64,000 nucleotides of DNA from Natronospira elongata (GCF_034931365.1 NZ_JAYGII010000002.1:124001-188000), one strand, 5' to 3'; numbered from the stretch's first letter, positions 51,415 through 60,951 are shown. Notes: generated by a model from the letters alone, not told the origin. Made by a program: numbers and translations.

Positions 51415-53865
51415 ATGAGCGAAGAACGCATCAGTGACGACAAGAAGGACCCCATCCTGGAGGAGGGCGACAGCATGGAAGTGGCTGTCCTTCCCCTCCG
51501 TGATGTGGTGGTCTATCCCCATATGGTCATCCCCCTGTTTGTAGGCCGGGAGAAATCCATCGAGGCACTGGAAAAGGCCATGGAGTCCGGCAAGCAGGTC
51601 CTGCTGGTGGCCCAGAAAAGCGCCGAGGTGGATGATCCCGGCGAAAAGGATATCTACAGCGTCGGCACCCTGGCGCAGATCCTGCAGCTGCTGAAACTGC
51701 CCGACGGCACCGTCAAGGTGCTGGTGGAAGGGGTTCAGCGCGCTCATATTGCCGAGCTGAAGGACGAGGGCTTCTTCCTCGCCCAGGTGCGGGCGGTCCC
51801 GGAGGATGAGAGCCACGACGAGCGGGAAGTGGACGTGCTGATGCGTTCGGTCATCTCCCAGTTCGACCAGTACGTCAAGCTCAATAAAAAGGTGCCGCCG
51901 GAGGTGCTGACCTCCCTGTCCGGTATCGACGAGCCAGGGCGCCTGGCAGATACCGTGGTCGCCCATATGTCCCTGAAGCTGGAAGAAAAGCAGGCCATTC
52001 TGGAGCTGGACAATGTGCGCGAGCGCCTGGAGCAGGTGCTGGCCCTGATCGAGGGCGAGATCGATATTCTCCAGGTGGAACGTCGCATCCGTGGGCGCGT
52101 CAAGCAGCAGATGGAAAAGAGCCAGCGCGAGTACTACCTGAATGAGCAAATGAAGGCCATTCAGAAGGAACTCGGGGACATGGAGGACGCCCCCAATGAG
52201 CTGGAAAATCTCGAGAAGAAGCTCGAGGAATCCGGCATGCCCAAGGAAGCCCGTGACAAGGCCAACAACGAGCTCAACAAGCTCAAGCTGATGTCGCCCA
52301 TGTCGGCCGAGGCCACCGTGGTGCGCAATTATATTGACTGGCTGACCAGTGTGCCCTGGAAAAAGCGCAGTCGCATCCGCAAGGATCTGGCCCGTGCCCA
52401 GCGCATATTGGACGAAGATCACTTTGGCCTTGAGAAGGTCAAGGAGAGGATTCTCGAATACCTCGCCGTGCAGCAGCGGGTGAGAAAGCTCAAGGGCCCC
52501 ATCCTCTGCCTGGTGGGCCCGCCCGGTGTTGGCAAGACCTCCCTGGGGCGCAGTATTGCCCGCGCCACGGGCCGCAAGTTTGTCCGCATGTCACTCGGTG
52601 GGGTGCGGGATGAGGCCGAAATCCGTGGTCATCGCCGTACCTATATTGGCTCATTGCCGGGCAAGATTACCCAGAACATGGCCAAGGTGGGCGTCAAGAA
52701 CCCCCTGTTCCTGCTTGACGAGGTCGACAAGATGGCCATGGACTTCCGTGGCGACCCCGCCTCGGCGCTCCTGGAAGTGCTTGACCCGGAACAGAATTCG
52801 AGCTTCGGTGACCACTACCTGGAAGTCGATTTTGACCTCTCGGATGTGATGTTCGTGTGTACCGCCAACACCCTCAACATTCCGGCGCCCTTGCTGGACC
52901 GGATGGAAGTGATCCGACTGGCCGGTTACACCGAGGACGAGAAACTCAGCATTGCGCGTGAATTTCTGCTGCCCAAGCAGGTAAGGGACAACGGTCTCAA
53001 GACGGAAGAGATCGATGTGCCCGACGAGACCCTGTTAGCCGTGATTCGGACCTACACCCGGGAGGCGGGTGTTCGGAACCTGGAGCGGGAAGTGGCAAAA
53101 ATCTGCCGCAAGGTGGTCAAGCGCCTGCTTCTGGAGAAGGACACCAAGACCATCACGGTTACTCCTGAGAATTTGAGTGATTTCCTGGGCGTCCAGCGCT
53201 ATCGCTTTGGCCGCGCCGAAGAGCATGACCAGGTGGGTCAGGTTACCGGCCTGGCCTGGACGGAAGTGGGTGGGGAATTGCTCACCATCGAAAGTACCGT
53301 CATGCCCGGCAAAGGCAAGCTCCATCAGACCGGTCAGCTGGGCGATGTGATGCAGGAATCGGTACAGGCCGCGATGACCGTGGTGCGCAGTCGGACGCGC
53401 AAACTGGGCGTTTCCGAGGACTTTCATCAGACCAATGATGTCCATGTCCACGTGCCCGAAGGGGCCACGCCCAAGGACGGTCCCAGCGCCGGTATTGGCA
53501 TGTGCACGGCGCTGGTGTCCTCGATCACCGGGATCCCGGTCAGGGCCGATGTTGCCATGACCGGTGAGATCACTCTGCGGGGCGAGGTGCTGCCCATCGG
53601 CGGCCTCAAGGAGAAGCTCCTGGCCGCCCACCGGGGTGGCATTGAGGTGGTGGTGATTCCGGAGGAGAATCGCAAGGATCTCGCGGAGATACCCGACAAT
53701 ATCAAGGAGAAGCTGGATATTCGTCCGGTCCGCTGGATTGACGAGGTATTGCAGATTGCTCTGTCCCGGATGCCTGAACCCAAGGGTACCGATGACGCCT
53801 CTGGCAAGACGCCGTCAGAGGAAGGCAAGGGGGATGATCCGGAGGAAGCAACGCGTCCCCATTGA
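51415..53865 (+). CDS. lon: ATP-dependent protease Lon
   Basis: LonA, 816 aa. N-terminal substrate domain, AAA module with Walker A GPPGVGKTSLG near residue 370, and protease domain with catalytic Ser691 (PKDGPSAGIGM) and Lys734 (GGLKEKLLAAHRGG), 43 residues apart as in E. coli. ATG 51415 has AGAGG upstream; the longer upstream frame crosses the heat-shock promoter and is not used. The C-terminus has an acidic tail (about 780-816). Confidence 0.96.
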   Translation: MSEERISDDKKDPILEEGDSMEVAVLPLRDVVVYPHMVIPLFVGREKSIEALEKAMESGKQVLLVAQKSAEVDDPGEKDIYSVGTLAQILQLLKLPDGTVKVLVEGVQRAHIAELKDEGFFLAQVRAVPEDESHDEREVDVLMRSVISQFDQYVKLNKKVPPEVLTSLSGIDEPGRLADTVVAHMSLKLEEKQAILELDNVRERLEQVLALIEGEIDILQVERRIRGRVKQQMEKSQREYYLNEQMKAIQKELGDMEDAPNELENLEKKLEESGMPKEARDKANNELNKLKLMSPMSAEATVVRNYIDWLTSVPWKKRSRIRKDLARAQRILDEDHFGLEKVKERILEYLAVQQRVRKLKGPILCLVGPPGVGKTSLGRSIARATGRKFVRMSLGGVRDEAEIRGHRRTYIGSLPGKITQNMAKVGVKNPLFLLDEVDKMAMDFRGDPASALLEVLDPEQNSSFGDHYLEVDFDLSDVMFVCTANTLNIPAPLLDRMEVIRLAGYTEDEKLSIAREFLLPKQVRDNGLKTEEIDVPDETLLAVIRTYTREAGVRNLEREVAKICRKVVKRLLLEKDTKTITVTPENLSDFLGVQRYRFGRAEEHDQVGQVTGLAWTEVGGELLTIESTVMPGKGKLHQTGQLGDVMQESVQAAMTVVRSRTRKLGVSEDFHQTNDVHVHVPEGATPKDGPSAGIGMCTALVSSITGIPVRADVAMTGEITLRGEVLPIGGLKEKLLAAHRGGIEVVVIPEENRKDLAEIPDNIKEKLDIRPVRWIDEVLQIALSRMPEPKGTDDASGKTPSEEGKGDDPEEATRPH

Positions 53866-53892
53866 TGTCGAAATAAGCTCGGGATAACGCTT

Positions 53893-53924
53893 GCGATGTC
53901 GCCTGCAAACGCCGGCGACATCGC
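53893..53924 (+). terminator. Hairpin after lon
   Basis: 11-bp perfect stem (53893-53903 with 53914-53924) and 10-nt loop, no T-run. Likely terminator or transcript-stabilising structure. The 311-nt lon-hupB gap contains this hairpin and the hupB promoter. Confidence 0.5.
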
Positions 53925-53954
53925 CTCGGCGAAGCCGGTGTTGCCCGGACCGTG

Positions 53955-53984
53955 TTGACACTCAATTTCGGCAGTTGGTATAAA
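53955..53984 (+). promoter_or_regulatory. Sigma-70 promoter of hupB
   Basis: Perfect -35 TTGACA (53955-53960), 18-nt spacer, TATAAA (53979-53984). The start would be near 53991, leaving a long leader of about 186 nt before the hupB ATG. Confidence 0.75.
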
Positions 53985-54176
53985 CCTCAGGACGTCATTG
54001 CCGGTCGAGCTGATCGGTCGACGAAATACGGTTGCCGCGAATCCTGAATGCTGACATAATGCCCCGCCTCATGGAGGTGAGGAGTCGGGGCCGGCAAGGC
54101 TTTAATGCCGGATACCGGACGGAGCCTGCCTTCAGATCGTCGCGGAAACTCCACCGCAAACAGGGGAAAGGGTTCT

Positions 54177-54449
54177 ATGAACAAGCAGGAACTGATCGAA
54201 GCCGTGGCCGCGTCCGCGGATCTGTCCAAGGCCGATGCCACTCGTGCCGTGGATTCCGTCATCGACAACGTGACTCAGACCCTCAAGAAGGGTGATCAGG
54301 TCACGCTGGTCGGCTTTGGCACCTTCTCCGTGAAGGAGCGTGCCGCACGCACCGGCCGCAACCCGCAAACGGGTGCAACCATCCAGATTCCCGCCAGCAA
54401 GGTTCCGGGTTTCAAGGCTGGTAAAGCGCTCAAGGATGCGGTAAACTAA
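54177..54449 (+). CDS. hupB: DNA-binding protein HU-beta
   Basis: HU, 90 aa, a dimeric nucleoid protein that bends DNA. Family start MNKQELIEAVA at 54177, core VTLVGFGTFSVKERAARTGRNPQTG with the DNA-intercalating proline arm, end VPGFKAGKALKDAVN. Longer upstream frame rejected. It follows lon as in many gammaproteobacteria and is followed by two tRNAs in the same direction. Confidence 0.97.
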   Translation: MNKQELIEAVAASADLSKADATRAVDSVIDNVTQTLKKGDQVTLVGFGTFSVKERAARTGRNPQTGATIQIPASKVPGFKAGKALKDAVN

Positions 54450-54462
54450 ACGCTTTCCTTGA

Positions 54463-54538
54463 GGGTGCTTAGCTCAGCTGGGAGAGCATCGCCCTTACAA
54501 GGCGAGGGTCGGAGGTTCGAGCCCTCCAGCACCCACCA
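54463..54538 (+). tRNA. tRNA-Val (anticodon TAC)
   Basis: 76 nt with encoded CCA. Acceptor GGGTGCT/AGCACCC, anticodon stem TCGCC/GGCGA, loop CTTACAA giving TAC. Only 13 nt after hupB, so it may be on the hupB transcript. Confidence 0.97.
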
Positions 54539-54547
54539 GTAAAAGTC

Positions 54548-54624
54548 GGAGTGGTAGTTCAGTTGGTTAGAATACCGGCCTGTCACGCCGGGGGTCGCGG
54601 GTTCGAGTCCCGTCCACTCCGCCA
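54548..54624 (+). tRNA. tRNA-Asp (anticodon GTC)
   Basis: 77 nt with encoded CCA. Acceptor GGAGTGG/CCACTCC, anticodon stem CCGGC/GCCGG, loop CTGTCAC giving GTC. Confidence 0.97.
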
Positions 54625-54631
54625 TACGAGA

Positions 54632-54663
54632 AGAGGGCATCCTGTTGGATGCCCTCTTTTTTT
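54632..54663 (+). terminator. Rho-independent terminator after tRNA-Asp
   Basis: 11-bp perfect stem (54632-54642 with 54647-54657), loop TGTT, then eight T residues to 54663. Confidence 0.95.
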
Positions 54664-54859
54664 GCCCGCTTGTCGGTATCCCGCCTGGATGGAGAAGAAA
54701 TCGGCGCCAAGCCTTTGAGCCCCGGCTCATTTGGTGGCATCCTAGGCGGTTTGTAGGGCGGCCCGGGTGGCAAATTCCGATTCCACCGGACAGCCGACTG
54801 TCATCAGCAGCCTTCGGGGGCCCCCGCAGCCGCGGGGACGGAAAACGTACAGAGACACT

Positions 54860-56782
54860 ATGCTTCAGTCCATCAGAGATAATATTACCGGCTGGATTGC
54901 CTGGGTTGTGGTCATTCTTCTCAGCATCCCCTTCGCCCTGTTTGGGATTAACACCTACTTCGAAGGGCGATTCACCAACGCTGTGGCCACGGTCAATGGC
55001 GAGGAGATCCCCAACCAGCGCTTCCGGGATCGCTACCAGAATCAGTTCCAGCAACTGCGGCAGATGTTCGGGGACCAGTTCGATCCAGAGATGATCGATG
55101 AATCCCGCCTGCGCCGTCAGGTCCTGGATCAAATGATTCAGGAAGAGCTTCTGATTCAGCGTGCCGAGGATCAGCGTTTTCGTGCCGACGAGCGCGAAGT
55201 GATTGAACAGATCCGTTCCATCCAGGCTTTCCATGTGGATGGCGAATTCTCGATGGAGCGTTATCGCACTCTGTTGCGGGCACAGAATATGACTCCGTCA
55301 CAGCTGGAGCAGAACCTGACTCGGGAGCTCAAGGGTCAGTATCTTCAGAGCGCCGTTTCTCGTTCGACCTTTGTGACCGATCAGGAAATTGAGCGCATGG
55401 CGCGTCTGGAAGCCCAGCGCCGCATCTTCGACGAAATCAGTATTGCTCCCGCCGACTTCATTGATCGGGTCGATGTCAGCGACGATGAGGTCGAGGAATG
55501 GTACGAGACCCATGCTGATCGCTACATGACAGCCGAACAGGTGGATCTGCGCTACATCAAGCTGTCCATGGCCGAGGTTCGCGAGCGTATCGAGATCGGT
55601 GAGGAAGAGCTGCGTGAGGCCTGGGAGCGTGACCGGGAGCGTTACCTGGAGGACGAGGAGCGCTATGCCCGTCACATCCTGATTCGCATGGATGACGATG
55701 AATCCGCCGCCCGAGAGAAGATCGAGTCCTTGCGGCAGCGTCTGGCCGATGGTGAATCCTTCGAGGACCTGGCCCGCGAGTACTCTGACGATACCCTTTC
55801 CGGCGAGGAGGGTGGCAGCCTTGGCTGGGTCTTGCCCGGCGACATGGTTGACGCTGTCGATGAAGTGATTTTCACCCTGGAAGCGGGCGAAGTCAGTGAA
55901 GTGGTGGAGAGTGAGTTCGGTTTGCACCTGGTTCGGGTGGATGAGATCGAAACGCCGGAACCGCTGCCTTTCGAAGAAGCCCGTGACGAGCTGCTTGCTG
56001 ATCTGCGCCAGACCGAAGCCGAGCGTCGCTTCTTCGATCTGCGCGAAACCATGGCAGATGAGGCCTTTACCAACCCGGATGCCCTGGAGCCCATTGCCGA
56101 TATCCTTGACCTGGATATTCGGACGGTCGAGGACGTGACCCGGGATGAGGGTGAGGGCATTGCCGGCCATTCCCGTGTTCGTCAGGAAGCCTTCAGCGCC
56201 ATGGTGCTGGACGAGGCGCTCAACAGTGATCCCATTGAACTGGATGACGACACGGTCGTGGTGCTCCGGGTAGTGGATCATCGTCCGGCCGAGCAGCGGC
56301 CACTGGAAGCTGTGGCCGACCAGATTCGCGAGGAAGTTCGTCAGGACAAGGCAACGCGGGAAGCCCGTGCCCTGGCCGAACGTTTGCGTGAACGGGCGGG
56401 CGAGGGTGAGTCCTTCCTGGATCTTGCCGAAGAAGCGGACCTGCCGATTCGTGAAGCGCGCAACGTCAGTCGCGACGAGCCCGATATGGATCGCATGCTT
56501 TCCCAGGCCCTTTTCCGGATGCCGCGGCCCGAGAACGGCCCGGTGACCGAGATCATCGAGAAGCAGGACGGCAGTCTTGCCCTGGTTGCTTTGCGCAGCG
56601 TGGAAAGCCCGACCCTGGATATGGACGCGGATGAACGCCATGATCGTCGCAATGCGGTGCGTAGCAGCCTGATGCAGGCTGAATTCAATGCCTATGTCCG
56701 CGAGCTGCGCCGCAATTCTGACGTCGAGGTTCTGCTCGACGATGAAGAGGAAGAACGGCGCTTGCAGGAAGATCGCATATAA
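54860..56782 (+). CDS. ppiD: Periplasmic folding chaperone PpiD
   Basis: PpiD, 640 aa, anchored in the inner membrane by one helix (about 14-34) with a large periplasmic part. SurA-like N-terminal chaperone segment, then a parvulin domain (about 268-358, YARHILIRMDDD to FGLHLVRVDEIE), then a C-terminal chaperone region. It assists proteins leaving SecYEG. The mature part is very acidic. ATG 54860 gives the family start MLQSIRDNITGWIAW. Its place after hupB and tRNAs is common in gammaproteobacteria. Confidence 0.95.
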   Translation: MLQSIRDNITGWIAWVVVILLSIPFALFGINTYFEGRFTNAVATVNGEEIPNQRFRDRYQNQFQQLRQMFGDQFDPEMIDESRLRRQVLDQMIQEELLIQRAEDQRFRADEREVIEQIRSIQAFHVDGEFSMERYRTLLRAQNMTPSQLEQNLTRELKGQYLQSAVSRSTFVTDQEIERMARLEAQRRIFDEISIAPADFIDRVDVSDDEVEEWYETHADRYMTAEQVDLRYIKLSMAEVRERIEIGEEELREAWERDRERYLEDEERYARHILIRMDDDESAAREKIESLRQRLADGESFEDLAREYSDDTLSGEEGGSLGWVLPGDMVDAVDEVIFTLEAGEVSEVVESEFGLHLVRVDEIETPEPLPFEEARDELLADLRQTEAERRFFDLRETMADEAFTNPDALEPIADILDLDIRTVEDVTRDEGEGIAGHSRVRQEAFSAMVLDEALNSDPIELDDDTVVVLRVVDHRPAEQRPLEAVADQIREEVRQDKATREARALAERLRERAGEGESFLDLAEEADLPIREARNVSRDEPDMDRMLSQALFRMPRPENGPVTEIIEKQDGSLALVALRSVESPTLDMDADERHDRRNAVRSSLMQAEFNAYVRELRRNSDVEVLLDDEEEERRLQEDRI

Positions 56783-56800
56783 GCAAGGGTTTAGGCGGTG

Positions 56801-56836
56801 AGCGGCCGTCATCCACTGGATGACGGCTCGCTTTTT
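56801..56836 (+). terminator. Rho-independent terminator after ppiD
   Basis: 10-bp perfect inner stem (56805-56814 with 56818-56827), extended by AGCG/CGCT with one bulge, then TTTTT to 56836. Confidence 0.9.
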
Positions 56837-56928
56837 CTGCTCACAGGCGGGGCGCGGAAGGTCCACGGTCTGACCTGTACAGTATGGCCCGCCAGACACC
56901 ATACCCCCGAACCCGACGGGAGACCGGC

Positions 56929-58224
56929 ATGCCGAAGATCAAGCTTCACTGGCAGATCCTGATCGCCATCGCCGTGGCCATCATTGCGGGCCTGATTACC
57001 GGCCATCCGGACGATACCACCCTCGGCGCACGAGCCATGGGGGTCTACGATTTTCTTGGCACCCTGTTTATCAGCGCCCTGCTGATGATCATCGTTCCCC
57101 TGATTGTTTCCTCCATCATCATTGGCATTGCCGGCATCGCCCGGGAAGGTCGACTGGGTGCCCTGGGAGGAAAGACACTGGGCTTTTACATTGGTACCGG
57201 CCTGGTCGCCGTCCTTGTGGGTCTGGTTGCAGTCAATCTTTCCCAGCCCGGTTTTATCAACGGAGAGCCGGCGGGCGATCGTTTGGCCCTGGATCGCGAT
57301 GCCGATGAAGTGGTCGAGCAGGTCGGTGAGGGTGGCCCTGGCGAATTGGTAGCCATCTTCCACCGCATGATCCCTGAGAATGTGGTGGATGCGGCAGCGA
57401 ATAACGAGCTCCTGGGCCTGATCTTTTTCGCTCTGCTGTTCGGTTATTTCATGACCCGGGTGAAGAAGGAAAACGCCGATACCCTCTACAGCTTCTGGGA
57501 TGGGATCTTCGAGGTCATGATGAAGATTACCCATCTGGTGATGCTGTTCGCCCCCCTGGGGGTTTTCGGCCTGGTAGCCAAGGTGGCCGCCGAAACCGGT
57601 GTGGATGCGGCCGGGCCCCTGCTGGTCTTTGCGATCACGGTGGTGGTGGCCCTCGCCATTCACGTCCTCCTGGTCATGCCGCTCATGGTGCGGGTCATTA
57701 CCGGCTACAATCCCTACCGCCTGTTCCGGGCCATGGGGCCGGCCCTGCTGACGGCTTTCTCGACCGCGTCCTCAATGGCCACCTTGCCCATCACCATGGA
57801 CTGCGTGCGCAAGAACGCCAAGGTCTCGCAGAAGACCAGCAGCTTTGTGTTGCCCCTGGGTGCGACGGTGAACATGAATGGCACCGCACTCTACGAGTGT
57901 GTTGCCGCGATTTTCATCGCCCAGGCCTACGGTCTCGAGCTGACCTTTGGTGTGCAGTTCACCATCGTGGTTGCGGCCCTGGTCACTTCCATCGGCGTGG
58001 CTGGCGTACCCATGGCCTCCATGGTCGCCATCGGCATCATCCTTACCGCCGTCGGCCTGCCTCTGGAGGCCCTCGGCCTGCTGTTCGTCTTCGACCGCAT
58101 CCTGGATATGCTGCGAACAGCCACCAACGTCTACGGCGATGGTGTCTGCTCGGTCATCGTGGCCCATCTGGAAGGCGAAAAGGATCTGTTGCCCTCCGGC
58201 AAGATGGAGAAGGCGAATATCTGA
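56929..58224 (+). CDS. Dicarboxylate/amino acid:cation symporter (DAACS)
   Basis: GltP/DctA-type transporter, 431 aa, with eight transmembrane helices and two re-entrant loops. Diagnostic pieces: AFSTASSMATLPITMDC (HP1 serine-rich loop), SFVLPLGATVNMNGTALYE (the NMDGT-type motif, here NMNGT) and the HP2 region GVAGVPMASMVAIGIIL. It probably imports glutamate, aspartate or a C4 dicarboxylate with Na+ or H+. GGGAG before ATG 56929 argues against the start at 56884. Convergent with fabI. Confidence 0.9.
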   Translation: MPKIKLHWQILIAIAVAIIAGLITGHPDDTTLGARAMGVYDFLGTLFISALLMIIVPLIVSSIIIGIAGIAREGRLGALGGKTLGFYIGTGLVAVLVGLVAVNLSQPGFINGEPAGDRLALDRDADEVVEQVGEGGPGELVAIFHRMIPENVVDAAANNELLGLIFFALLFGYFMTRVKKENADTLYSFWDGIFEVMMKITHLVMLFAPLGVFGLVAKVAAETGVDAAGPLLVFAITVVVALAIHVLLVMPLMVRVITGYNPYRLFRAMGPALLTAFSTASSMATLPITMDCVRKNAKVSQKTSSFVLPLGATVNMNGTALYECVAAIFIAQAYGLELTFGVQFTIVVAALVTSIGVAGVPMASMVAIGIILTAVGLPLEALGLLFVFDRILDMLRTATNVYGDGVCSVIVAHLEGEKDLLPSGKMEKANI

Positions 58225-58229
58225 GCTAC

Positions 58230-58282
58230 GAGCTACGAGCAAAAAAGCCGGCGCATAGCGCCGGCTTTTTTGCTCGTAGCTC
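58230..58282. terminator. Bidirectional terminator, 25-bp perfect stem
   Basis: A perfect 25-bp inverted repeat (58230-58254 with 58258-58282) with a 3-nt loop between the convergent symporter and fabI genes. The stem contains six A and six T so either strand yields a GC hairpin followed by a U-run. Confidence 0.93.
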
Positions 58283-58287
58283 GCAGC

Positions 58288-58320
58288 TGAACGACTGAGG
58301 GCTCCGCCCTCAGTCGTTCA
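58288..58320. other. Second inverted repeat overlapping the fabI stop
   Basis: A perfect 15-bp stem (58288-58302 with 58306-58320), loop TCC, covering the last codons and stop of fabI. It may protect the fabI mRNA 3' end or help termination. Confidence 0.7.
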
Positions 58321-59095
58321 AAGTCATGCCCATCATGCTGTAGCCATTGTCCACATGGACAATCTCCCCGGTGATCCCCGAGGCCAGGTCGGAGCACAGG
58401 AATGCGGCGGTGTTGCCCACTTCCTCAATGGTCACATTGCGGTTGAGCGGGGTGATGCGCTTGACGTGGTCCAGCATGCTGCGGAAGTTGCTGATGCCGG
58501 CGGCCGCCAGGGTCTTGATGGGGCCGGCGGAGATGCCGTTGACTCGGGCGCCGTCGGCGCCAAGGTCTGCAGCCATGAAGCGCACATTGGCTTCCAGGCT
58601 GGCCTTGGCCACGCCCATGACGTTGTAGTTGGGAATGGCCCGCTCAGCGCCCAGATAGCTCATGGTCAGCAGGGCGGCGTTGCGGCCTTCCATCATCGGC
58701 CGACCGGCCTTGGCCAGGGCGGCAAAGCTGTAGGCGCTGATGTCGTGGGAGATCGCGAAGTTCTCGCGGGTCACGCTCTCCAGATAACCGCCCTGCAGGG
58801 CCTCGCGAGGCGCGAAGGCGACACTGTGAACCAGGATGTCGAGGCCATCCCAGGCCTTGCCGAGACCATCAAAGACCGCCTGGATTTCCTCGTCACTGGT
58901 GACGTCGCAGGGGAAGCACAGCTCGGAGCCGAATTCGGCTGCCATCTTCTCCACCCTCGGCTTGAGCTTCTCGTTCTGGTAAGTGAAGGCCAGTTCTGCC
59001 CCCTGTTGGTGCATGGCCTGAGCGATGCCGTAGGCGATGGAGCGGTTGCTGGCCAGTCCCACCACCAGCGCTTTCTTGCCTTTGAGAAATGCCAT
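58310..59095 (-). CDS. fabI: Enoyl-[acyl-carrier-protein] reductase FabI
   Basis: FabI, 261 aa, NADH-dependent last step of fatty-acid elongation. Active-site Tyr147, Tyr157 and Lys164 (MSYLGAE, PNYNVMGVAKAS). The residue equivalent to E. coli Gly93 is Ala93 (HSVAFAP), as in several natural FabI proteins; it is a position known for triclosan and diazaborine sensitivity. GGGGAGA precedes the ATG. Minus strand, downstream of mltD. Confidence 0.95.
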   Translation of the reverse strand: MAFLKGKKALVVGLASNRSIAYGIAQAMHQQGAELAFTYQNEKLKPRVEKMAAEFGSELCFPCDVTSDEEIQAVFDGLGKAWDGLDILVHSVAFAPREALQGGYLESVTRENFAISHDISAYSFAALAKAGRPMMEGRNAALLTMSYLGAERAIPNYNVMGVAKASLEANVRFMAADLGADGARVNGISAGPIKTLAAAGISNFRSMLDHVKRITPLNRNVTIEEVGNTAAFLCSDLASGITGEIVHVDNGYSMMGMTLND

Positions 59096-59131
59096 CTCGA
59101 ATCTCCCCTTGGGATACGTTCCAGAATCAAT

Positions 59132-59152
59132 GAGCCCCGCTCTGCGGGGCTC
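59132..59152 (-). terminator. Hairpin after mltD
   Basis: 9-bp perfect stem (59132-59140 with 59144-59152), loop TCT, in the 128-nt mltD-fabI gap. No long T-run on the minus strand, so a modest terminator. Confidence 0.55.
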
Positions 59153-59223
59153 GCAAGTCGATGCAGGGAATCTTACCGGCCAGCGGCCTTCTGGGCCAGT
59201 TCAGCGACCTGACCGAGGTCGGC

Positions 59224-60924
59224 TCAGCTCCCGGATGTATTGGTTACGTCCACGATGATGGTCAACTGCTGGCCCGGCTGAAGGTAGTCATCCGCGGACA
59301 GGCTGTTCCAGCGCAGCAGGTCGTTGACGCTTACACCGAAACGACTGGCGATGCGGGCCAGGGAATCGCCGCTGCGCACCCGGTAGTTCACTCGCCGTTC
59401 CCGGTCGGTGGGGCCGGCCCGGAGGGGGCTGGCGATGCGCGCATTATCGGCGTCTTCCACCCAGACCGCCAGGGATTGTCCGGCGCGCAGGGTGTCGCCT
59501 GGGGCCATGCCGTTCCACTGGGCCAGCTGGCGGACGCCCACATCATAGCGCTGGGCGATGGACCAGAAGGATTCCCCCGGCTGGACCTGATGGCTGACCT
59601 GTTCCCGATCGCCACGCTGGGTGTTCTGAATCCGTGCCAGGCGCTGACTGACGCTGCCGGAATAGCTGTCCGCCGAGGCCATGGAGCGGGGCACCAGGAG
59701 GTGGTGACCGGCACGAATCACATTGCCGCGCAGCTCATTGACGTCCTGGAGCAGTTCAACTGTGGTGTTGTACTGCCGGGCAATACTGATCAAGCTCTCA
59801 CCCGGCTGGATCTGGTGGCGGTGCCAGGCCAGGCGGTCATCCGGGTCCAGTTCCGCGAGCGCCTCCTCGAGCTGTGTCTTGCGGTCGATGGGCACCACCA
59901 GGCGATGGGGACCATCCGGATCGGTGGCCCAGCGATTGAAGGCGGCATTGAGACGGTAGATGTCGTCGATCTCCAGGTTGGCCAGTTCCGCGGCCAGGGC
60001 AAGATCGATCTGCCCGTCCAGCTCCACCACGGCAATGCGCGGCTCGTTGTCGATGTCGGGCAGGTTAATGCCGTAGGCCTCGGGTTGTTGAATCACGTCC
60101 CGCAATGCCAGGACCTTGGGTACATAGTGCATGGTTTCCCGAGGCAGGCGCAGGCTCCAGTAGTCCTGGTCGGCGCCCCGCTGCCGGTTGCGGCGCATGG
60201 CCCGGGAGACATTGCCGCCGCCGGCATTGTAGGCCGCCAGCGCCAGCTCCCAGTCGCCGCCGAAGCGGTCGGCCAGGGATTCCAGATAGGTCAGGGCGGC
60301 ATCGGTGGCGGCTATGAAATCCCGTCGGCCGTCATACCACCAGTTCTGCTTCAGACCGAAATGGCGCCCGGTGGACGGAATGAACTGCCACATGCCCGCA
60401 GCCCGTCCGTGGGAATAGGCAAAGGGGTCATAGGCGCTTTCCACGATCGGCACCAGGGCCATTTCCATGGGTAGGCCCCGTTCTTCGATTTCGTCGAGAA
60501 TATGTGTTAGAAAGGGCTCCGCCCGGCGGGCGACGCGATCCAGATAGCCCGGATGCCGTTCATGCCAGCGGATCTGGGGTTCGATCCGCGGATGCTGGCG
60601 TTCCTCCATGGCAAAGCCCCGCCGCATCCGCTCCCAGACATCGGCGGGTTCCGAGTCCTGTTCGGATTCCGCCTCCACCAGGTGGGTGGCATGATCGCGC
60701 CAGTCCAGTTCAAAGTCCGTATTCAAGGTCTGGCGATAGGCATCCCCTTCCAGCTCAGGGACCAGGCCCACTTCCGGGGTGGTGGGGTCCGCTTCGTACT
60801 CCTGATCCATCCACGGCATGGTGCCGCAGCCGGCGATGATCAGGGGGAGCAGGGGGATCAGGGCATGTTGCAATCGTCCCCGGCGCGGCAGCCGGGCGTG
60901 CTGATCAATGGCTTTGCCTGTCAT
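59224..60924 (-). CDS. mltD: Membrane-bound lytic murein transglycosylase D
   Basis: MltD, 566 aa, an outer-membrane lipoprotein (lipobox IAGC, Cys33) cutting glycan strands with 1,6-anhydro product. The SLT domain spans about 150-270 with catalytic Glu162 (VPIVESAYDPFAYS) and WQFIPSTGR, AYNAGGGNVSRA motifs. Three C-terminal LysM domains (about 368-412, 444-489, 512-557) bind peptidoglycan; E. coli has two or three. It is in the minus-strand mltD/gloB order seen in E. coli, with gloB 27 nt upstream. Confidence 0.94.
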   Translation of the reverse strand: MTGKAIDQHARLPRRGRLQHALIPLLPLIIAGCGTMPWMDQEYEADPTTPEVGLVPELEGDAYRQTLNTDFELDWRDHATHLVEAESEQDSEPADVWERMRRGFAMEERQHPRIEPQIRWHERHPGYLDRVARRAEPFLTHILDEIEERGLPMEMALVPIVESAYDPFAYSHGRAAGMWQFIPSTGRHFGLKQNWWYDGRRDFIAATDAALTYLESLADRFGGDWELALAAYNAGGGNVSRAMRRNRQRGADQDYWSLRLPRETMHYVPKVLALRDVIQQPEAYGINLPDIDNEPRIAVVELDGQIDLALAAELANLEIDDIYRLNAAFNRWATDPDGPHRLVVPIDRKTQLEEALAELDPDDRLAWHRHQIQPGESLISIARQYNTTVELLQDVNELRGNVIRAGHHLLVPRSMASADSYSGSVSQRLARIQNTQRGDREQVSHQVQPGESFWSIAQRYDVGVRQLAQWNGMAPGDTLRAGQSLAVWVEDADNARIASPLRAGPTDRERRVNYRVRSGDSLARIASRFGVSVNDLLRWNSLSADDYLQPGQQLTIIVDVTNTSGS

Positions 60925-60951
60925 TGATTCGGTCTCTGTTTGGTTGCTTCT

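Noticed and set aside
55298..56902. 534-aa minus-strand frame opposite ppiD
   Set aside because: Shadow of ppiD; includes the terminator region and has no recognisable domain.
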